Source: an uncultured Clostridia bacterium
GTDB lineage: Bacteria; Bacillota; Clostridia; Christensenellales; UBA1242
Reading direction: 5' to 3'
Assembly (NCBI GenBank): GCA_944349535.1
Contig: CALVNA010000004.1
Span: 1-49,569 of the forward strand
Length of the DNA stretch: 49,569 bases
Shown here: positions 8,020 to 16,315 of the stretch, in pieces
How positions within the stretch are numbered: position 1 is the stretch's first letter
How the letters are laid out: every line of letters begins with the position of its first letter
The notes under the pieces: generated by a model
Seen by the model: only the letters and a program-made list of their open reading frames with translations
Databases searched by the model: none
Told to the model about the DNA's origin: nothing
Program-made: the position numbers and the translations under genes

Positions 8020-8048
8020 ATTATATCTCACTGCTTACTTGTTGTCAA
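8020..8048 (-). promoter_or_regulatory. Perfect sigma-A promoter of the two hypothetical genes
   Basis: TTGACA (8048-8043), 17-nt spacer, TATAAT (8025-8020). Both hexamers and the spacing are ideal; the -35 overlaps the stop codon of plsY. Confidence 0.8.
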
Positions 8049-8794
8049 GATTGTTTTTTTTTGTCAGATTGATCATTTTCAATCACTATTTCTTGTTCAG
8101 GTTTTTGTTCTGTCATTTCTTCGTTTATGATCTCTTCGCCCTTCTTTTTTCTAAACACCTGCTGCAGTTTTTGTTTAAAGTTGATTTTATTTTCTGTGCC
8201 CTTTGCAAGCCTTTGAATGTTTGTCCTGTGTCGAACAAGTGTCAAAATGATAAGCAGCCAAACAATCACTGTGATAGCCCATGCGTAAGGCACCGTCAAA
8301 ACCCAAATATAAATCGTTGTTGCAATAGCGTTTCCGCCAAGATAAATAAAGGAAATCACAGAGCCATATTCAATGAAAATAAACAAAATAAAGCACACAA
8401 CAAACCAAATAAGTGCAACATACCAAGTTTGTGAAAACAAAAATATTCCTGCAAAACAAGCAACACCCTTGCCGCCTTTAAATTTGCTCCACACAGGAAA
8501 GTTGTAACCAAGAAGGACAAATGCTCCTGCAAAATAATAAATAGCTGAAGCAAATTCAGGCAGAACTATGCTTGAAATCAGACAGACAAGACCTGCCTTG
8601 ACCACCTCTGCAATAAAAGTGAAAATTGCCATAACAAAGCCAAAGCTGCGCAACATATTCATTGTGCCAGGGTTGCCGCTTCCAATTTTTGTTATATCTT
8701 TTCGTTTGACATGCCAAGCCAAAATTTTGGAAAAATTGATTGTCCCAATCAAATAACTGACAATGGCAACGATTGCGAAATAAAGCACTGTCAT
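8045..8794 (-). CDS. plsY: Acyl-phosphate:glycerol-3-phosphate acyltransferase PlsY
   Basis: Integral membrane enzyme making 1-acyl-glycerol-3-phosphate from acyl-phosphate, the first step of phospholipid synthesis. The N-terminal hydrophobic segments, motif 1 (GSGNPGTMNMLR), motif 2 (KGGKGVA) and further membrane spans fit PlsY. At 249 residues it exceeds the usual roughly 200 because of a cytosolic C-terminal tail of about 50 residues rich in Lys and Glu (from about 190), which lies outside the catalytic fold. Its ATG overlaps the der stop by 4 nt, so the pair is translationally coupled. It has its own GAAAGGAG site. Confidence 0.93.
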   Translation of the reverse strand: MTVLYFAIVAIVSYLIGTINFSKILAWHVKRKDITKIGSGNPGTMNMLRSFGFVMAIFTFIAEVVKAGLVCLISSIVLPEFASAIYYFAGAFVLLGYNFPVWSKFKGGKGVACFAGIFLFSQTWYVALIWFVVCFILFIFIEYGSVISFIYLGGNAIATTIYIWVLTVPYAWAITVIVWLLIILTLVRHRTNIQRLAKGTENKINFKQKLQQVFRKKKGEEIINEEMTEQKPEQEIVIENDQSDKKKQS

Positions 8795-10101
8795 TGCTTG
8801 CTCTCCTTTCCTCGAATGATAAGTTTTATAGGGCTGCCAGAAAAATCCACTCGCTCCCTCAGCCTGTTTTCAAGATAGCGTCTGTATGAAAAATTGACTA
8901 ACGCCGGATCATTGACAAACACCACAAAAGTTGGTGGATTTGTTGAAGGCTGTGTGATAAATTGCACTTTTGCCGCCCTGCCTTTATGTGCTGGTGGCTG
9001 ATGATTGAGTATTGCATCATGCAAAATTTCATTAAGAAGACCAGTGGTGATGCGTTTGCTTGCATTTTGATACGATTTTTCTGCCATCTCCATAATCTGC
9101 CCTGTGCCTTGACCGGTAAGAGCAGACACATAGATTGATTGATGATAAGCCATAAAAGCCAAATCGCGATCCAGCATTTTTTCATATCCTGCTTTGTCGC
9201 CATTTTTTATGTCCCACTTGTTGACAACAATCACAGATGGCTTGCCTGCTTCGTGCACCATTCCTGCAATGCGCACATCTTGCTCTGAAAGTTTTTCTTG
9301 ACTTCCATCAAACACAACAAGAACAATATCTGCCTGTTCAATTGCGTTTAAGCTTCGCAAAACAGAATAGCCTTCAATCGACTCTTTTTCAACTCCGCGC
9401 TGACGCCTTAGACCTGCAGTATCAACAAAGGCATAGTCTTTTTTGTTATATCGAAAGGGCACCAAAACGCTGTCTCTTGTTGTGCCTTCTATGTCGCTGA
9501 CCAAAACCCTGTTTGCCCCCACCAATCTGTTTACAAGGCTGCTTTTGCCAACATTTGGGCGTCCAACAATGGCAATTTTGACCATTTTTTCATCTTCTTT
9601 TGCTGATTTTTCTGGAAAATGCGAAACAATTTGATCAAGCACATCTCCAATCCCTTTGCTCTGCTCAAGCGAAAGTGGAAAAGGTTGACCAAGCCCAAGG
9701 CTGTAAAATTCATATGTCTGTTCAACTTCAAAATTGTCAAGTTTGTTGACAACCAAAACAATTGGAGTTTTCGATCTTTTCAAAATTCTTGCCACTTCTT
9801 CATCGTTTGCAGTAAGACCTGTTCTGCCATCAACCAAAAAAACAATCACGTCGGCTTGCTCAATCGCAACTTGAGCTTGAGCCATAATGTCAGATTGAAA
9901 AACATCCTCGCTTTTTGGATCAAGCCCACCTGTGTCAACAAGCAAAAAATTATGCCCACACCACTCTGCATCAGCATAAATTCTGTCTCTTGTAACCCCT
10001 GGGCTGTCGTCAACAATGCTTATTCTTTTTCCGCACACCTTGTTGAAAAAAGTGCTTTTGCCAACATTTGGGCGTCCAACAATTGCCACAATCGGTTTCA
10101 T
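8791..10101 (-). CDS. der: Ribosome assembly GTPase Der (EngA)
   Basis: 436 residues, the family length. Der has two tandem GTPase domains and a KH-like C-terminal domain and matures the 50S subunit. G1 motifs GRPNVGKST (8-16) and GRPNVGKSS (about 180-188), DTAGL-type G3 (DTGGL and DTAGL), and NKLD/NKWD G4 motifs are visible in both halves. The last 90 residues carry the KH-like domain. No ribosome binding site precedes the ATG; a TAATAT box lies exactly 6 nt upstream, so a leaderless transcript is predicted. Coupled to plsY. Confidence 0.97.
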   Translation of the reverse strand: MKPIVAIVGRPNVGKSTFFNKVCGKRISIVDDSPGVTRDRIYADAEWCGHNFLLVDTGGLDPKSEDVFQSDIMAQAQVAIEQADVIVFLVDGRTGLTANDEEVARILKRSKTPIVLVVNKLDNFEVEQTYEFYSLGLGQPFPLSLEQSKGIGDVLDQIVSHFPEKSAKEDEKMVKIAIVGRPNVGKSSLVNRLVGANRVLVSDIEGTTRDSVLVPFRYNKKDYAFVDTAGLRRQRGVEKESIEGYSVLRSLNAIEQADIVLVVFDGSQEKLSEQDVRIAGMVHEAGKPSVIVVNKWDIKNGDKAGYEKMLDRDLAFMAYHQSIYVSALTGQGTGQIMEMAEKSYQNASKRITTGLLNEILHDAILNHQPPAHKGRAAKVQFITQPSTNPPTFVVFVNDPALVNFSYRRYLENRLRERVDFSGSPIKLIIRGKESKQ

Positions 10102-10107
10102 ATCAAA

Positions 10108-10136
10108 ATATTAACATATTTAAGAAAGATTATCAA
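10108..10136 (-). promoter_or_regulatory. der promoter, predicted leaderless start
   Basis: TTGATA (10136-10131), 17-nt spacer, TAATAT (10113-10108), then exactly 6 nt to the ATG. No Shine-Dalgarno sequence. A 9-bp hairpin AAGATTATC/GATAATCTT from the holA side overlaps the -35 region. Confidence 0.55.
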
Positions 10137-10179
10137 CTAAATTGCGATAATCTTAAAATTATTCTTTGACAAATCAAAC

Positions 10180-11124
10180 TTATATAAACAAAATTTTCAT
10201 AATCAAAAAATTGAACGCGTTTTCGCTGAGCATTTGCCCCGACTTAATTTTGTAATCAATTTCTTCAAGAAGATTAAAAATTTTCTTCAGCTGCATTTTT
10301 GAAAAATTTTGACACTGCTGGCGAATTTTTTTGACTGCAAATTCTTTTATGCCAAAATTTTGAGCAAGTTGCTGATCAGACTGCTGCGAAATTGAGACAA
10401 AAAACATCCTGCGGAAATGGTTGCCAACAAGCGACAAAATCCCCTGCTCTTTGGCAAGTAGCCCAGCAAGCTCTATCGCTCTGTCAACATTGCGTTTGCC
10501 CAAAGCTTCTGTCAACTCAAAAACAACAAACTCATTTTCTTTGCTGACGCACTCTTCAACCATATTTTTTGAGATAAGAGGATTGTCAAGGTCAACAAAG
10601 CAAAGTTTTTCAATTTCTTTCATTGCTTTTGTCAAATAACCATTGCAATAATCAAGTAACGTTAAAACGCCATCTTGAGTGATTTGCTTTCCCCTTTTCG
10701 CCAGCTGACTGACAATCACAGCCTGAGCCATAGTTTGATCAAACCTGCGGCAATCAACAAACTCGCACTCGCTTTTAAGAAGAGTGAATTTGCCCTCAAA
10801 ATCATAAATCACAACAACTGTGCTTTTTGGTAAACTGTCAATGCCACTTGCAATTTTTTTAAGCTCGCTGGCTGACACTTTGGTGATATTTTTCAAAAGA
10901 ATAAGCCTTTTTTCGTCAATCAAAGGCAAAACCTGTGTTGCGTCCAGAAATTTATCGCAAGAAAAATTATCATCGTCAAATTTGACAAGATTGAAATCTT
11001 CCATGCTCAGATGAGCAGCGTTTTTGATCATAGCATAAGCTTTATCAAAAAGAAACAGGTCTTCCCCCTGCAAAAGATAAGCGTTTTTCAGTTGTTTGTT
11101 AAGCCTTGCTTTTAAAGTTTTCAA
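10180..11124 (-). CDS. holA: DNA polymerase III subunit delta HolA
   Basis: 314 residues. The delta subunit of the clamp loader, which opens the beta clamp. The N-terminal part (NAYLLQGEDLFLFDKAY) is the typical start of the RecA-like domain with a degenerate nucleotide site. The middle contains the STVVVIYDFEGK and RRFDQTMAQAVIVSQLAKRGKQI segments, and the C-terminal third is the helical collar domain. It overlaps the comEC stop by 4 nt (ATGA), the common comEC-holA order in Bacillota. Confidence 0.9.
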   Translation of the reverse strand: MKTLKARLNKQLKNAYLLQGEDLFLFDKAYAMIKNAAHLSMEDFNLVKFDDDNFSCDKFLDATQVLPLIDEKRLILLKNITKVSASELKKIASGIDSLPKSTVVVIYDFEGKFTLLKSECEFVDCRRFDQTMAQAVIVSQLAKRGKQITQDGVLTLLDYCNGYLTKAMKEIEKLCFVDLDNPLISKNMVEECVSKENEFVVFELTEALGKRNVDRAIELAGLLAKEQGILSLVGNHFRRMFFVSISQQSDQQLAQNFGIKEFAVKKIRQQCQNFSKMQLKKIFNLLEEIDYKIKSGQMLSENAFNFLIMKILFI

Positions 11125-13184
11125 TCAAGCCCCCGTAGAGATAAATTTTCACCAAACAAAATGGAAAAGTTGCCATTTTCTTCAAAGCTAAAATCGCCAT
11201 TTTGTGCTGAAACTGAAACAATTTTTGCATCACTCTTTGGCAATTCAAATTGGTTGTCGCCTATAAATATAATATCATAATTGTTTTGATTTATCAAATC
11301 AATAAGAGAAGAATTTGAAACATTTTGTGCAAGCAAAATTTTCTGCTCGTCATATTCAACTGTGAAGGCGTTTTGAAAATAGCTCACTTTGAAAGAACCA
11401 ACTTGCAAAGGCTGAGCAGCAATTTCAACTTGGTCTTCATCCGCTTTGTCAGCATTTGGGCTGAGAAGCACTCTTGCCCCAAACTCCTTCCACATCTGAG
11501 CATCTGAGATTGAAAGATTTTCGCTGAGATAAAAATCAACTTGATAGTTTTGGTCTAAGGATGAAAAAGTTTGATAATAATAATCATCGCCATAGCAAAG
11601 GCAATCTCCTTCTTTTGATGTAAAAACAATCATCTGACCTTGATAGGAGTTGACAAAAGAGACTGATGAAAAATTGTTTATTGAAATATTTGGCAGCAGA
11701 ATTGAAAGGCAAAGAACAAAGCTAACAATGCTGACTGTCAAAAATCTTCCGGGCGGTTTGAGCACATAAAAGGATGAAAGAGTGAAGAAGAAAACAACAA
11801 TAAGCACACTGATTGAAACAGAAAATGGCTTGAGAGGCACTTGCAGCGAAGTTGAAGCAAAAAATGAAGCTATTGCAAAAACCAAATTCAAGAAAAAGTC
11901 AAAGACTGAAAATAGCGGTGCAATAAATGGCATTATCACAACAAGAAAAGCCATCACAAACATAATTGGAAAGATAAGAGAAAAGATTGGTATAATCAAT
12001 AAGTTTGCAAAAACGGAAAGAAAATTGAAAGTTGAAAAGAATGATGCCGTGAAAGGCAAAATTCCAATTTGAGCGGCAACTGACACTGCGGTCAGCTGAG
12101 CAATCTTCTTTGGCATAACATGGCTGAGCACCCGCGTGAAAGGTTTTGCCAAAAGCAAGATAAACATCACACAGAAAAAGGACATCAAAAAGCCAACATC
12201 GACTGTTGACAGCGGGCTGAACAAAACTATCACAAAACCCGCAATGGCAAGGGAATTCAAGCCATCATAAGGGCGGTTGCAAATTCTTGAAAGGCACAAA
12301 ACAAGAGCCATCACCGTTGCTCTGACAACAGAAGGCGTGAAGCCGCAAAGATAACAATAGCAAAGCAGAACCAGCGCGATGATGAGCAAATTGACAAATT
12401 TGTTTGAACGAAAAAGTTTAAGAAGCAACATCAACGCGCCAACAATAAAGGAAATGTGCAATCCGCTGACAGTAAGCACATGAACAATGCCGCTGTTGCG
12501 ATAAACATCAGAAACCTCTTCTTCAATCATGCTTTGGTCGCCAAATAAAACAGCATAAGCAATATAAGCATTTTCTTCTTCCATATTCTGCAACAAAGCT
12601 GTTTTGACTTTATAGCGAAACTCCTCATCAATATTCATCTGCCCAGGAGTCACAACAAGTTCAGAGCCGCTCACTGAAGAGCTGTAACCTACACCATTGC
12701 GATAACTTGACAAATTGAAAACACCAAGATTGTAAGGTTTGATCGTTTCAACTTCGGCTTCAAAGGCCAAACTGTCACCTATGTCAAAACCACTTTCGCC
12801 GGAAACAAACAGCCTCAAATTTTTGCTGCTTTGACCGTTGATCGAAACATTCTCAAGCACGATGGAGGCATAACTGTCTTCTTTGACAAAACTTTGATCG
12901 CTGACTCTGCCAACCACTGCAACTTCTCCTTGAAAGGAGCTGTTATCAAAAAACTGCATACCCAAAAAGAAGGTCCCGTTGCCAGCAAAGAAAAAGATGA
13001 CAATCATCAACAATGGCAAAAACTTTTTATAGCACAAAGATATTATTGCAACAAAAAGCAAAGCAAACGCAACAACGACAATTGCTTCAACATCTGCCGC
13101 ATACAAGCTTTTGGCAACTGCTGCCCCAAACAAAAGTGCAAGAAAGCAGTAAAACGGATAGCGAAAATTGATAAACTTTTTCAC
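11121..13184 (-). CDS. comEC: ComEC/Rec2-family DNA uptake channel, C-terminal nuclease motif absent
   Basis: Membrane channel for single-stranded DNA in natural transformation. An N-terminal membrane pair is followed by an OB-like extracellular domain (about 80-190) and the Competence core with HVLTVSGLHISF and many membrane helices. The C-terminal 170 residues occupy the place of the metallo-beta-lactamase-like domain but show no HxHxDH metal motif, so the nuclease function seems lost. Start choice: the longest frame begins with TTG at 13211, but GTG at 13184 lies 8 nt after a TAAAAT box; neither has a clear ribosome binding site. A second promoter lies at 13264-13293. Operon with holA. Confidence 0.88.
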   Translation of the reverse strand: MKKFINFRYPFYCFLALLFGAAVAKSLYAADVEAIVVVAFALLFVAIISLCYKKFLPLLMIVIFFFAGNGTFFLGMQFFDNSSFQGEVAVVGRVSDQSFVKEDSYASIVLENVSINGQSSKNLRLFVSGESGFDIGDSLAFEAEVETIKPYNLGVFNLSSYRNGVGYSSSVSGSELVVTPGQMNIDEEFRYKVKTALLQNMEEENAYIAYAVLFGDQSMIEEEVSDVYRNSGIVHVLTVSGLHISFIVGALMLLLKLFRSNKFVNLLIIALVLLCYCYLCGFTPSVVRATVMALVLCLSRICNRPYDGLNSLAIAGFVIVLFSPLSTVDVGFLMSFFCVMFILLLAKPFTRVLSHVMPKKIAQLTAVSVAAQIGILPFTASFFSTFNFLSVFANLLIIPIFSLIFPIMFVMAFLVVIMPFIAPLFSVFDFFLNLVFAIASFFASTSLQVPLKPFSVSISVLIVVFFFTLSSFYVLKPPGRFLTVSIVSFVLCLSILLPNISINNFSSVSFVNSYQGQMIVFTSKEGDCLCYGDDYYYQTFSSLDQNYQVDFYLSENLSISDAQMWKEFGARVLLSPNADKADEDQVEIAAQPLQVGSFKVSYFQNAFTVEYDEQKILLAQNVSNSSLIDLINQNNYDIIFIGDNQFELPKSDAKIVSVSAQNGDFSFEENGNFSILFGENLSLRGLD

Positions 13185-13263
13185 AACAAACAATTTTATC
13201 AAATTAAACAAAATTTGAAAAACAAATTTGCTTTTTTGCAGATTTTTTTGTAATTTTGTCGAA

Positions 13264-13293
13264 ATTATACCTTAAATATCATAAAAAAAACAA
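13264..13293 (-). promoter_or_regulatory. Candidate comEC promoter
   Basis: TTGTTT (13293-13288), 18-nt spacer, TATAAT (13269-13264), directly downstream of the terminator of the phage-derived module. An AAATTTG/CAAATTT hairpin lies in the leader. Confidence 0.5.
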
Positions 13294-13296
13294 AAA

Positions 13297-13318
13297 AAGC
13301 GGGCATAAAAACCCGCTT
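13297..13318 (-). terminator. Terminator closing the phage-derived module
   Basis: 7-bp stem AAGCGGG/CCCGCTT with a T7 tail on the minus strand, directly after the stop of the 84-aa holin-like gene. Confidence 0.85.
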
Positions 13319-13320
13319 CT

Positions 13321-13575
13321 TTATTGGTTTTCGTCTTCAGTTTCATCTTCTTTTGACTGAGCTTCTTCAGTTGTATTATCATCTTTGTTGTCAGCGTTTT
13401 TTGGCATTGAAACCACGCCAAAAACCACCAACACTCCAGCAATTGCCATGATTATTCCAGAAACAAGCTCGCTCTGAATTGAAAATCCAAAACAATCGCC
13501 AAGAGCTTGCAACAGCACAACAACAGCACCTGATAAAGCCGTCCAAAAACTATAAGATTTAATCTTGTCTTTCAT
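13321..13575 (-). CDS. Phage holin-like protein
   Basis: 84 residues. KDKIKSYSFWTALSGAVVVLLQALGDCFG is typical of the small two-TM holins of phages of Bacillota (phi-LC3 type). Hydrophobic segments lie at about 10-27 and 38-57, followed by a strongly acidic, Asp/Glu-rich tail of about 25 residues. It overlaps the BhlA-like gene by 17 nt. It is the last gene of the phage module, with a terminator immediately after. No endolysin gene follows, so a lysis role for it alone is doubtful. Family assignment is from pattern recognition. Confidence 0.75.
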   Translation of the reverse strand: MKDKIKSYSFWTALSGAVVVLLQALGDCFGFSIQSELVSGIIMAIAGVLVVFGVVSMPKNADNKDDNTTEEAQSKEDETEDENQ

Positions 13576-13789
13576 CGTCTTTTGCCTCCAAAAATTGTTT
13601 AATTTCGTCTATATCATCTTGCATCCTTTCCATATTTGACAGATGCAAAGTGAGATCTGCAATAGTTGAGCGATACGCCTCTTCTCTTTTCTCGCTGTCT
13701 TTAAGCTGCCAAAAGAAAAGAAAAACAAACAAAATGGCAAAAATTCCGTTGCTGATTATCACTTTTAAAAATTCTTCCCAAAACTGCAT
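13559..13789 (-). CDS. BhlA/UviB-type holin-like peptide
   Basis: 76 residues: one N-terminal membrane segment (about 10-28, IISNGIFAILFVFLFFWQL), a basic/charged KDSEKREEAYRSTI stretch, then an amphipathic helix. This is the arrangement of BhlA/UviB holin-like proteins found in prophages and bacteriocin loci of Bacilli and Clostridia. There is no ribosome binding site before its ATG. It overlaps a 22-codon ORF that has an excellent site, so translational coupling is likely. Confidence 0.75.
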   Translation of the reverse strand: MQFWEEFLKVIISNGIFAILFVFLFFWQLKDSEKREEAYRSTIADLTLHLSNMERMQDDIDEIKQFLEAKDDERQD

Positions 13790-13833
13790 TTCACAAATAT
13801 TTTGTCATTTCCACAAAAATAAAAATTTTTCAT
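13765..13833 (-). CDS. Possible 22-aa ORF coupled to the BhlA-like gene
   Basis: After a GTGGAGGTGCT ribosome binding site the minus strand reads ATG and 22 codons (MKNFYFCGNDKIF, then VKCSFGKNF), ending inside the BhlA-like gene in another frame. It is too short for confident calling. Its strong site contrasts with the lack of one for the overlapping gene, suggesting a leader peptide that delivers ribosomes. Confidence 0.35.
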   Translation of the reverse strand: MKNFYFCGNDKIFVKCSFGKNF

Positions 13834-13890
13834 AGCACCTCCACGAAAAATTGTTTGCAAACAAACTTTAAGCGGACGGGCAAATGTTTT

Positions 13891-15375
13891 TTAATCTTCA
13901 ATGCCTGCGTTAAGCACAAAATAAGAAATTTTTGAGTTTGGCTGAGAAGCTGTGATAGCAACAGAAAATTCATTGCCAAAAATGCCTGCATGGATTTGTT
14001 GAATTGCACTTGAGCCTTCAACTGAAAATTCTTTTGTCTGAAAATCGCTTGTGATGACAACTTTGCATGGCAGAATGGATTTTATCAAAAAGGATCTTAT
14101 TATCTTCTTTTTGCCGCTGATTCCAAGATCGGTGCACACACTTTGCCATTTGGCAGGCAAAACATCACTAAAAGCTTTCCCAGAAAATGAAAGCTGACCG
14201 ATTTTGCCTTTATTGTCTCCATTAAAACAAGCAACAAGTTTTGACTTGTATGGATTATTTAAGGCAAGCATCTGTTTTATATCCACCCCTCTGACAATCT
14301 CGACATGCTCAGTTTGCTCATCATAAACAAGCAGCGCATTGTTACAAAAGGCTTGGTCTGAATTTTCACAGCCCACACTGTCGCCGTCAAAATCCATTCT
14401 GCAAGCAAGAAAATATTTGCCTTCAAAACATTGACTTGCACAATTGCCATTGAAAGCAGAAAGCATTTTGATTTCTGGGCAATCAACGCTTCTCACTGAC
14501 GATCCGTTGAAATATTTAAGCCCTGACTTTTCCAAAAAATATATTCGGTCGCCGCCATGAGCTATTGAGTTTGGATATATGTAGCTGTCAGATTGATAAA
14601 GATGGGTGATTGAAAATTCGCTGTCAGATGAATATTCAGAAATTCTTGTAATGCCATATTCTCTGAAAATATAAACATAATCATTGAAAGATAACAGCTT
14701 GGTCAAATTTCCCCTTCCGTCAGTAAAATCCAAGTTTGCAGACAACTCATCGCTCCACTGCAAAATATCAAGATTGTCACTATAGACAAGTCTGCCTCTA
14801 GCTTCTGAAGTGATTGCAAAAACTTTGCCAAAATGAGAGCAAATTGAAAGCATCTGTGGCGCTGACTGGCTTGTTTGCTGAGTTTGTCCAACAAGCACCA
14901 AAAGATTTTGACCTTTGCCTGAAAAAATCATTGAATCAACGCCTTCAATCTTATATTTCATCCCAACTGGTGTGTCCGTAAACTGAGTGTTGATGATGAG
15001 AGTTGTCGGTCTTGAGCCAAACAAGTTGTCGTAACAAACTTTGGCTTGATCATTAAAATACATACAATAATACTTGTTTTCATCGTTCTCTTGGTCATAC
15101 CATTCAAAATCCCACAGTGCAGAGACCTCATTGCCGCTTATTGCCACCGCAGTTTCGCTTTCAAGATCGGTTTTGGAAAGTGGACTTGCAAAGACATCAA
15201 AACCATAACCGCTTTCAAGTGCGCCACTGCTTGTGCGAAAGTTATAACAATGCTTTGTCAAATTGAAATCACACAAGCTCTGCTCTTTGCCTGTTTGTGC
15301 TGGCGAGGAAAACATATCAAATTTGAAATTTTTTTCGCTTGTTGATTTTGTTTTAAGCTTGTTTTTATAAAACAT
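13891..15375 (-). CDS. Phage structural protein, P22 gp10-like tail/stabilisation protein (tentative)
   Basis: 494 residues from the ATG at 15375, which overlaps the previous stop by one base and has a GGAGGTGG site 8 nt upstream. The longer frame to 15423 would overlap the neighbour by 49 nt and is rejected. Repeating short beta-strand segments (SICSHFGKVFAITSEARGRLVYSD, LLSFNDYVYIFREYG, SIAHGGDRIYFLEKSG) suggest a beta-propeller. Length and position after the coat and adaptor genes fit P22 gp10 (472 aa), the DNA-stabilisation tail hub. It is unusually rich in cysteine for a phage protein. The assignment is structural inference. Confidence 0.6.
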   Translation of the reverse strand: MFYKNKLKTKSTSEKNFKFDMFSSPAQTGKEQSLCDFNLTKHCYNFRTSSGALESGYGFDVFASPLSKTDLESETAVAISGNEVSALWDFEWYDQENDENKYYCMYFNDQAKVCYDNLFGSRPTTLIINTQFTDTPVGMKYKIEGVDSMIFSGKGQNLLVLVGQTQQTSQSAPQMLSICSHFGKVFAITSEARGRLVYSDNLDILQWSDELSANLDFTDGRGNLTKLLSFNDYVYIFREYGITRISEYSSDSEFSITHLYQSDSYIYPNSIAHGGDRIYFLEKSGLKYFNGSSVRSVDCPEIKMLSAFNGNCASQCFEGKYFLACRMDFDGDSVGCENSDQAFCNNALLVYDEQTEHVEIVRGVDIKQMLALNNPYKSKLVACFNGDNKGKIGQLSFSGKAFSDVLPAKWQSVCTDLGISGKKKIIRSFLIKSILPCKVVITSDFQTKEFSVEGSSAIQQIHAGIFGNEFSVAITASQPNSKISYFVLNAGIED

Positions 15376-15926
15376 CAAAGCCACCTCCGGCTTGGCATTT
15401 TGGCATGAGGTGCAGACCGGCAAATCAACTCTAAGGCATTTTTAAAACGCTCTTCAAAAATGTCAGCATCATCAAAACGACTTTGCAAAAACAAAAACTC
15501 TCTTGCAACACCATAGGCATACACACGCTCAGGCAAAAAGCTGTCAATTTGATCGTTAATGCTCAAAGCAGATGGCAATGTGGTGTAGCAAACAATAGCT
15601 TTTTTGCAAAACACAACAAGATAATCTTCAAACTGCTTAAAATGCATCTTTCTGCCCAAACTGTTTTTGATATACAAAATTTTGTATGGTTTGGTCGAAA
15701 ATTGAGTCAGCAAAATTTTGCCGTTTGAAACCTCAAATTGTTCAATTTTTTTGATTGGCACAAATTCACTGGCAATTTCATTGTTTACAAGATTAAAGCA
15801 TTTTACAAGCCCATCAACAGTCTCTTGCTCACTGCTTTCAAGCGAGCTGGACTGCTCAATCTTTTGTGCGATGTTTTCATTTCCGGTGAAATCGCAAGCA
15901 AGTTTTATAATGTCTTTAACTAGCAT
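15375..15926 (-). CDS. Putative head-completion/adaptor protein (P22 gp4 position)
   Basis: 183 residues, soluble. A helical N-terminus (MLVKDIIKLACDFTG), a central strand-rich part (KIEQFEVSNGKILLTQFSTKPYKIL) and a C-terminal helix (YGVAREFLFLQSRFDDADIFEERFKNAL) are typical of phage head-tail connector/adaptor proteins such as gp6 or gp4 families. Position after coat and before the gp10-like gene agrees with the P22 order. Overlaps the upstream gene by 7 nt. Direct homology cannot be shown from sequence inspection alone. Confidence 0.55.
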   Translation of the reverse strand: MLVKDIIKLACDFTGNENIAQKIEQSSSLESSEQETVDGLVKCFNLVNNEIASEFVPIKKIEQFEVSNGKILLTQFSTKPYKILYIKNSLGRKMHFKQFEDYLVVFCKKAIVCYTTLPSALSINDQIDSFLPERVYAYGVAREFLFLQSRFDDADIFEERFKNALELICRSAPHAKMPSRRWL

Positions 15927-16264
15927 AGTGCCTCCTTTAAATTATCAACTTCTTGTTTAAGCATTTGGTTGTAAAGTTTTTCGTTATATTTGTCAATCTC
16001 TGCTATAATTTTGTCCGAGTTTTCTCGTCTAGTTTTTAAAGCAAAATCAACAGCGCGCTCATCCAAATTTTCAAAAGGCAGAGTAAAACAATAGCTTCCA
16101 CCAAACTGCTCAACACTGTGCACTTCGTATTTTCTTTTTTTAAGATTGAAAACCACTCGGTAGCTGGGGTCAATCTGCTGAAGTCGTTGACAAATAAAAA
16201 GATTGTCGCTTTCGATGAAAACATAATCTTTATAGCTGTGAAAAACAAAGTCTCCTTTCCTCAT
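15920..16264 (-). CDS. Small phage-module protein, 114 aa
   Basis: Starts at the ATG at 16264 after a GGGGGA site; the longer frame to 16294 would lack one. The N-terminal half (RKGDFVFHSYKDYVFIESDNLFICQRLQQIDPSYRVVFNLKKRKYEVHS, given here only in outline) is strand-rich, and the C-terminal half is a charged helix (KIIAEIDKYNEKLYNQMLKQEVDN region). Located between coat and adaptor genes, it could be a head accessory or neck protein. No family recognised. Confidence 0.7.
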   Translation of the reverse strand: MRKGDFVFHSYKDYVFIESDNLFICQRLQQIDPSYRVVFNLKKRKYEVHSVEQFGGSYCFTLPFENLDERAVDFALKTRRENSDKIIAEIDKYNEKLYNQMLKQEVDNLKEALC

Positions 16265-16280
16265 ATTTCCCCCATTTAAA

Positions 16281-16313
16281 AGATAAAAAGGCAAAACTGT
16301 TTGCCTTTTATCT
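16281..16313 (-). terminator. Partial terminator after the coat gene
   Basis: Long hairpin pairing AGATAAAA and GGCAAA with their complements (one bulged A), 3 nt after the coat stop. The following T-run is interrupted (TTTTTATCTTTT). It would reduce but not abolish read-through, giving more coat than tail transcripts. Confidence 0.5.
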
Positions 16314-16315
16314 TA

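Noticed and set aside
7835..8434. 199-aa ORF on the plus strand
   Set aside because: It lies antisense to the 94-aa gene and plsY, has a low-complexity Phe/Cys/His composition typical of an antisense frame, and no ribosome binding site.
9619..10140. 173-aa plus-strand ORF inside der
   Set aside because: Antisense to the G1 domain of Der; composition typical of an opposite-strand frame.
13891..15423. Longer start for the gp10-like gene
   Set aside because: It would overlap the adaptor-like gene by 49 nt; the ATG at 15375 has the ribosome binding site.
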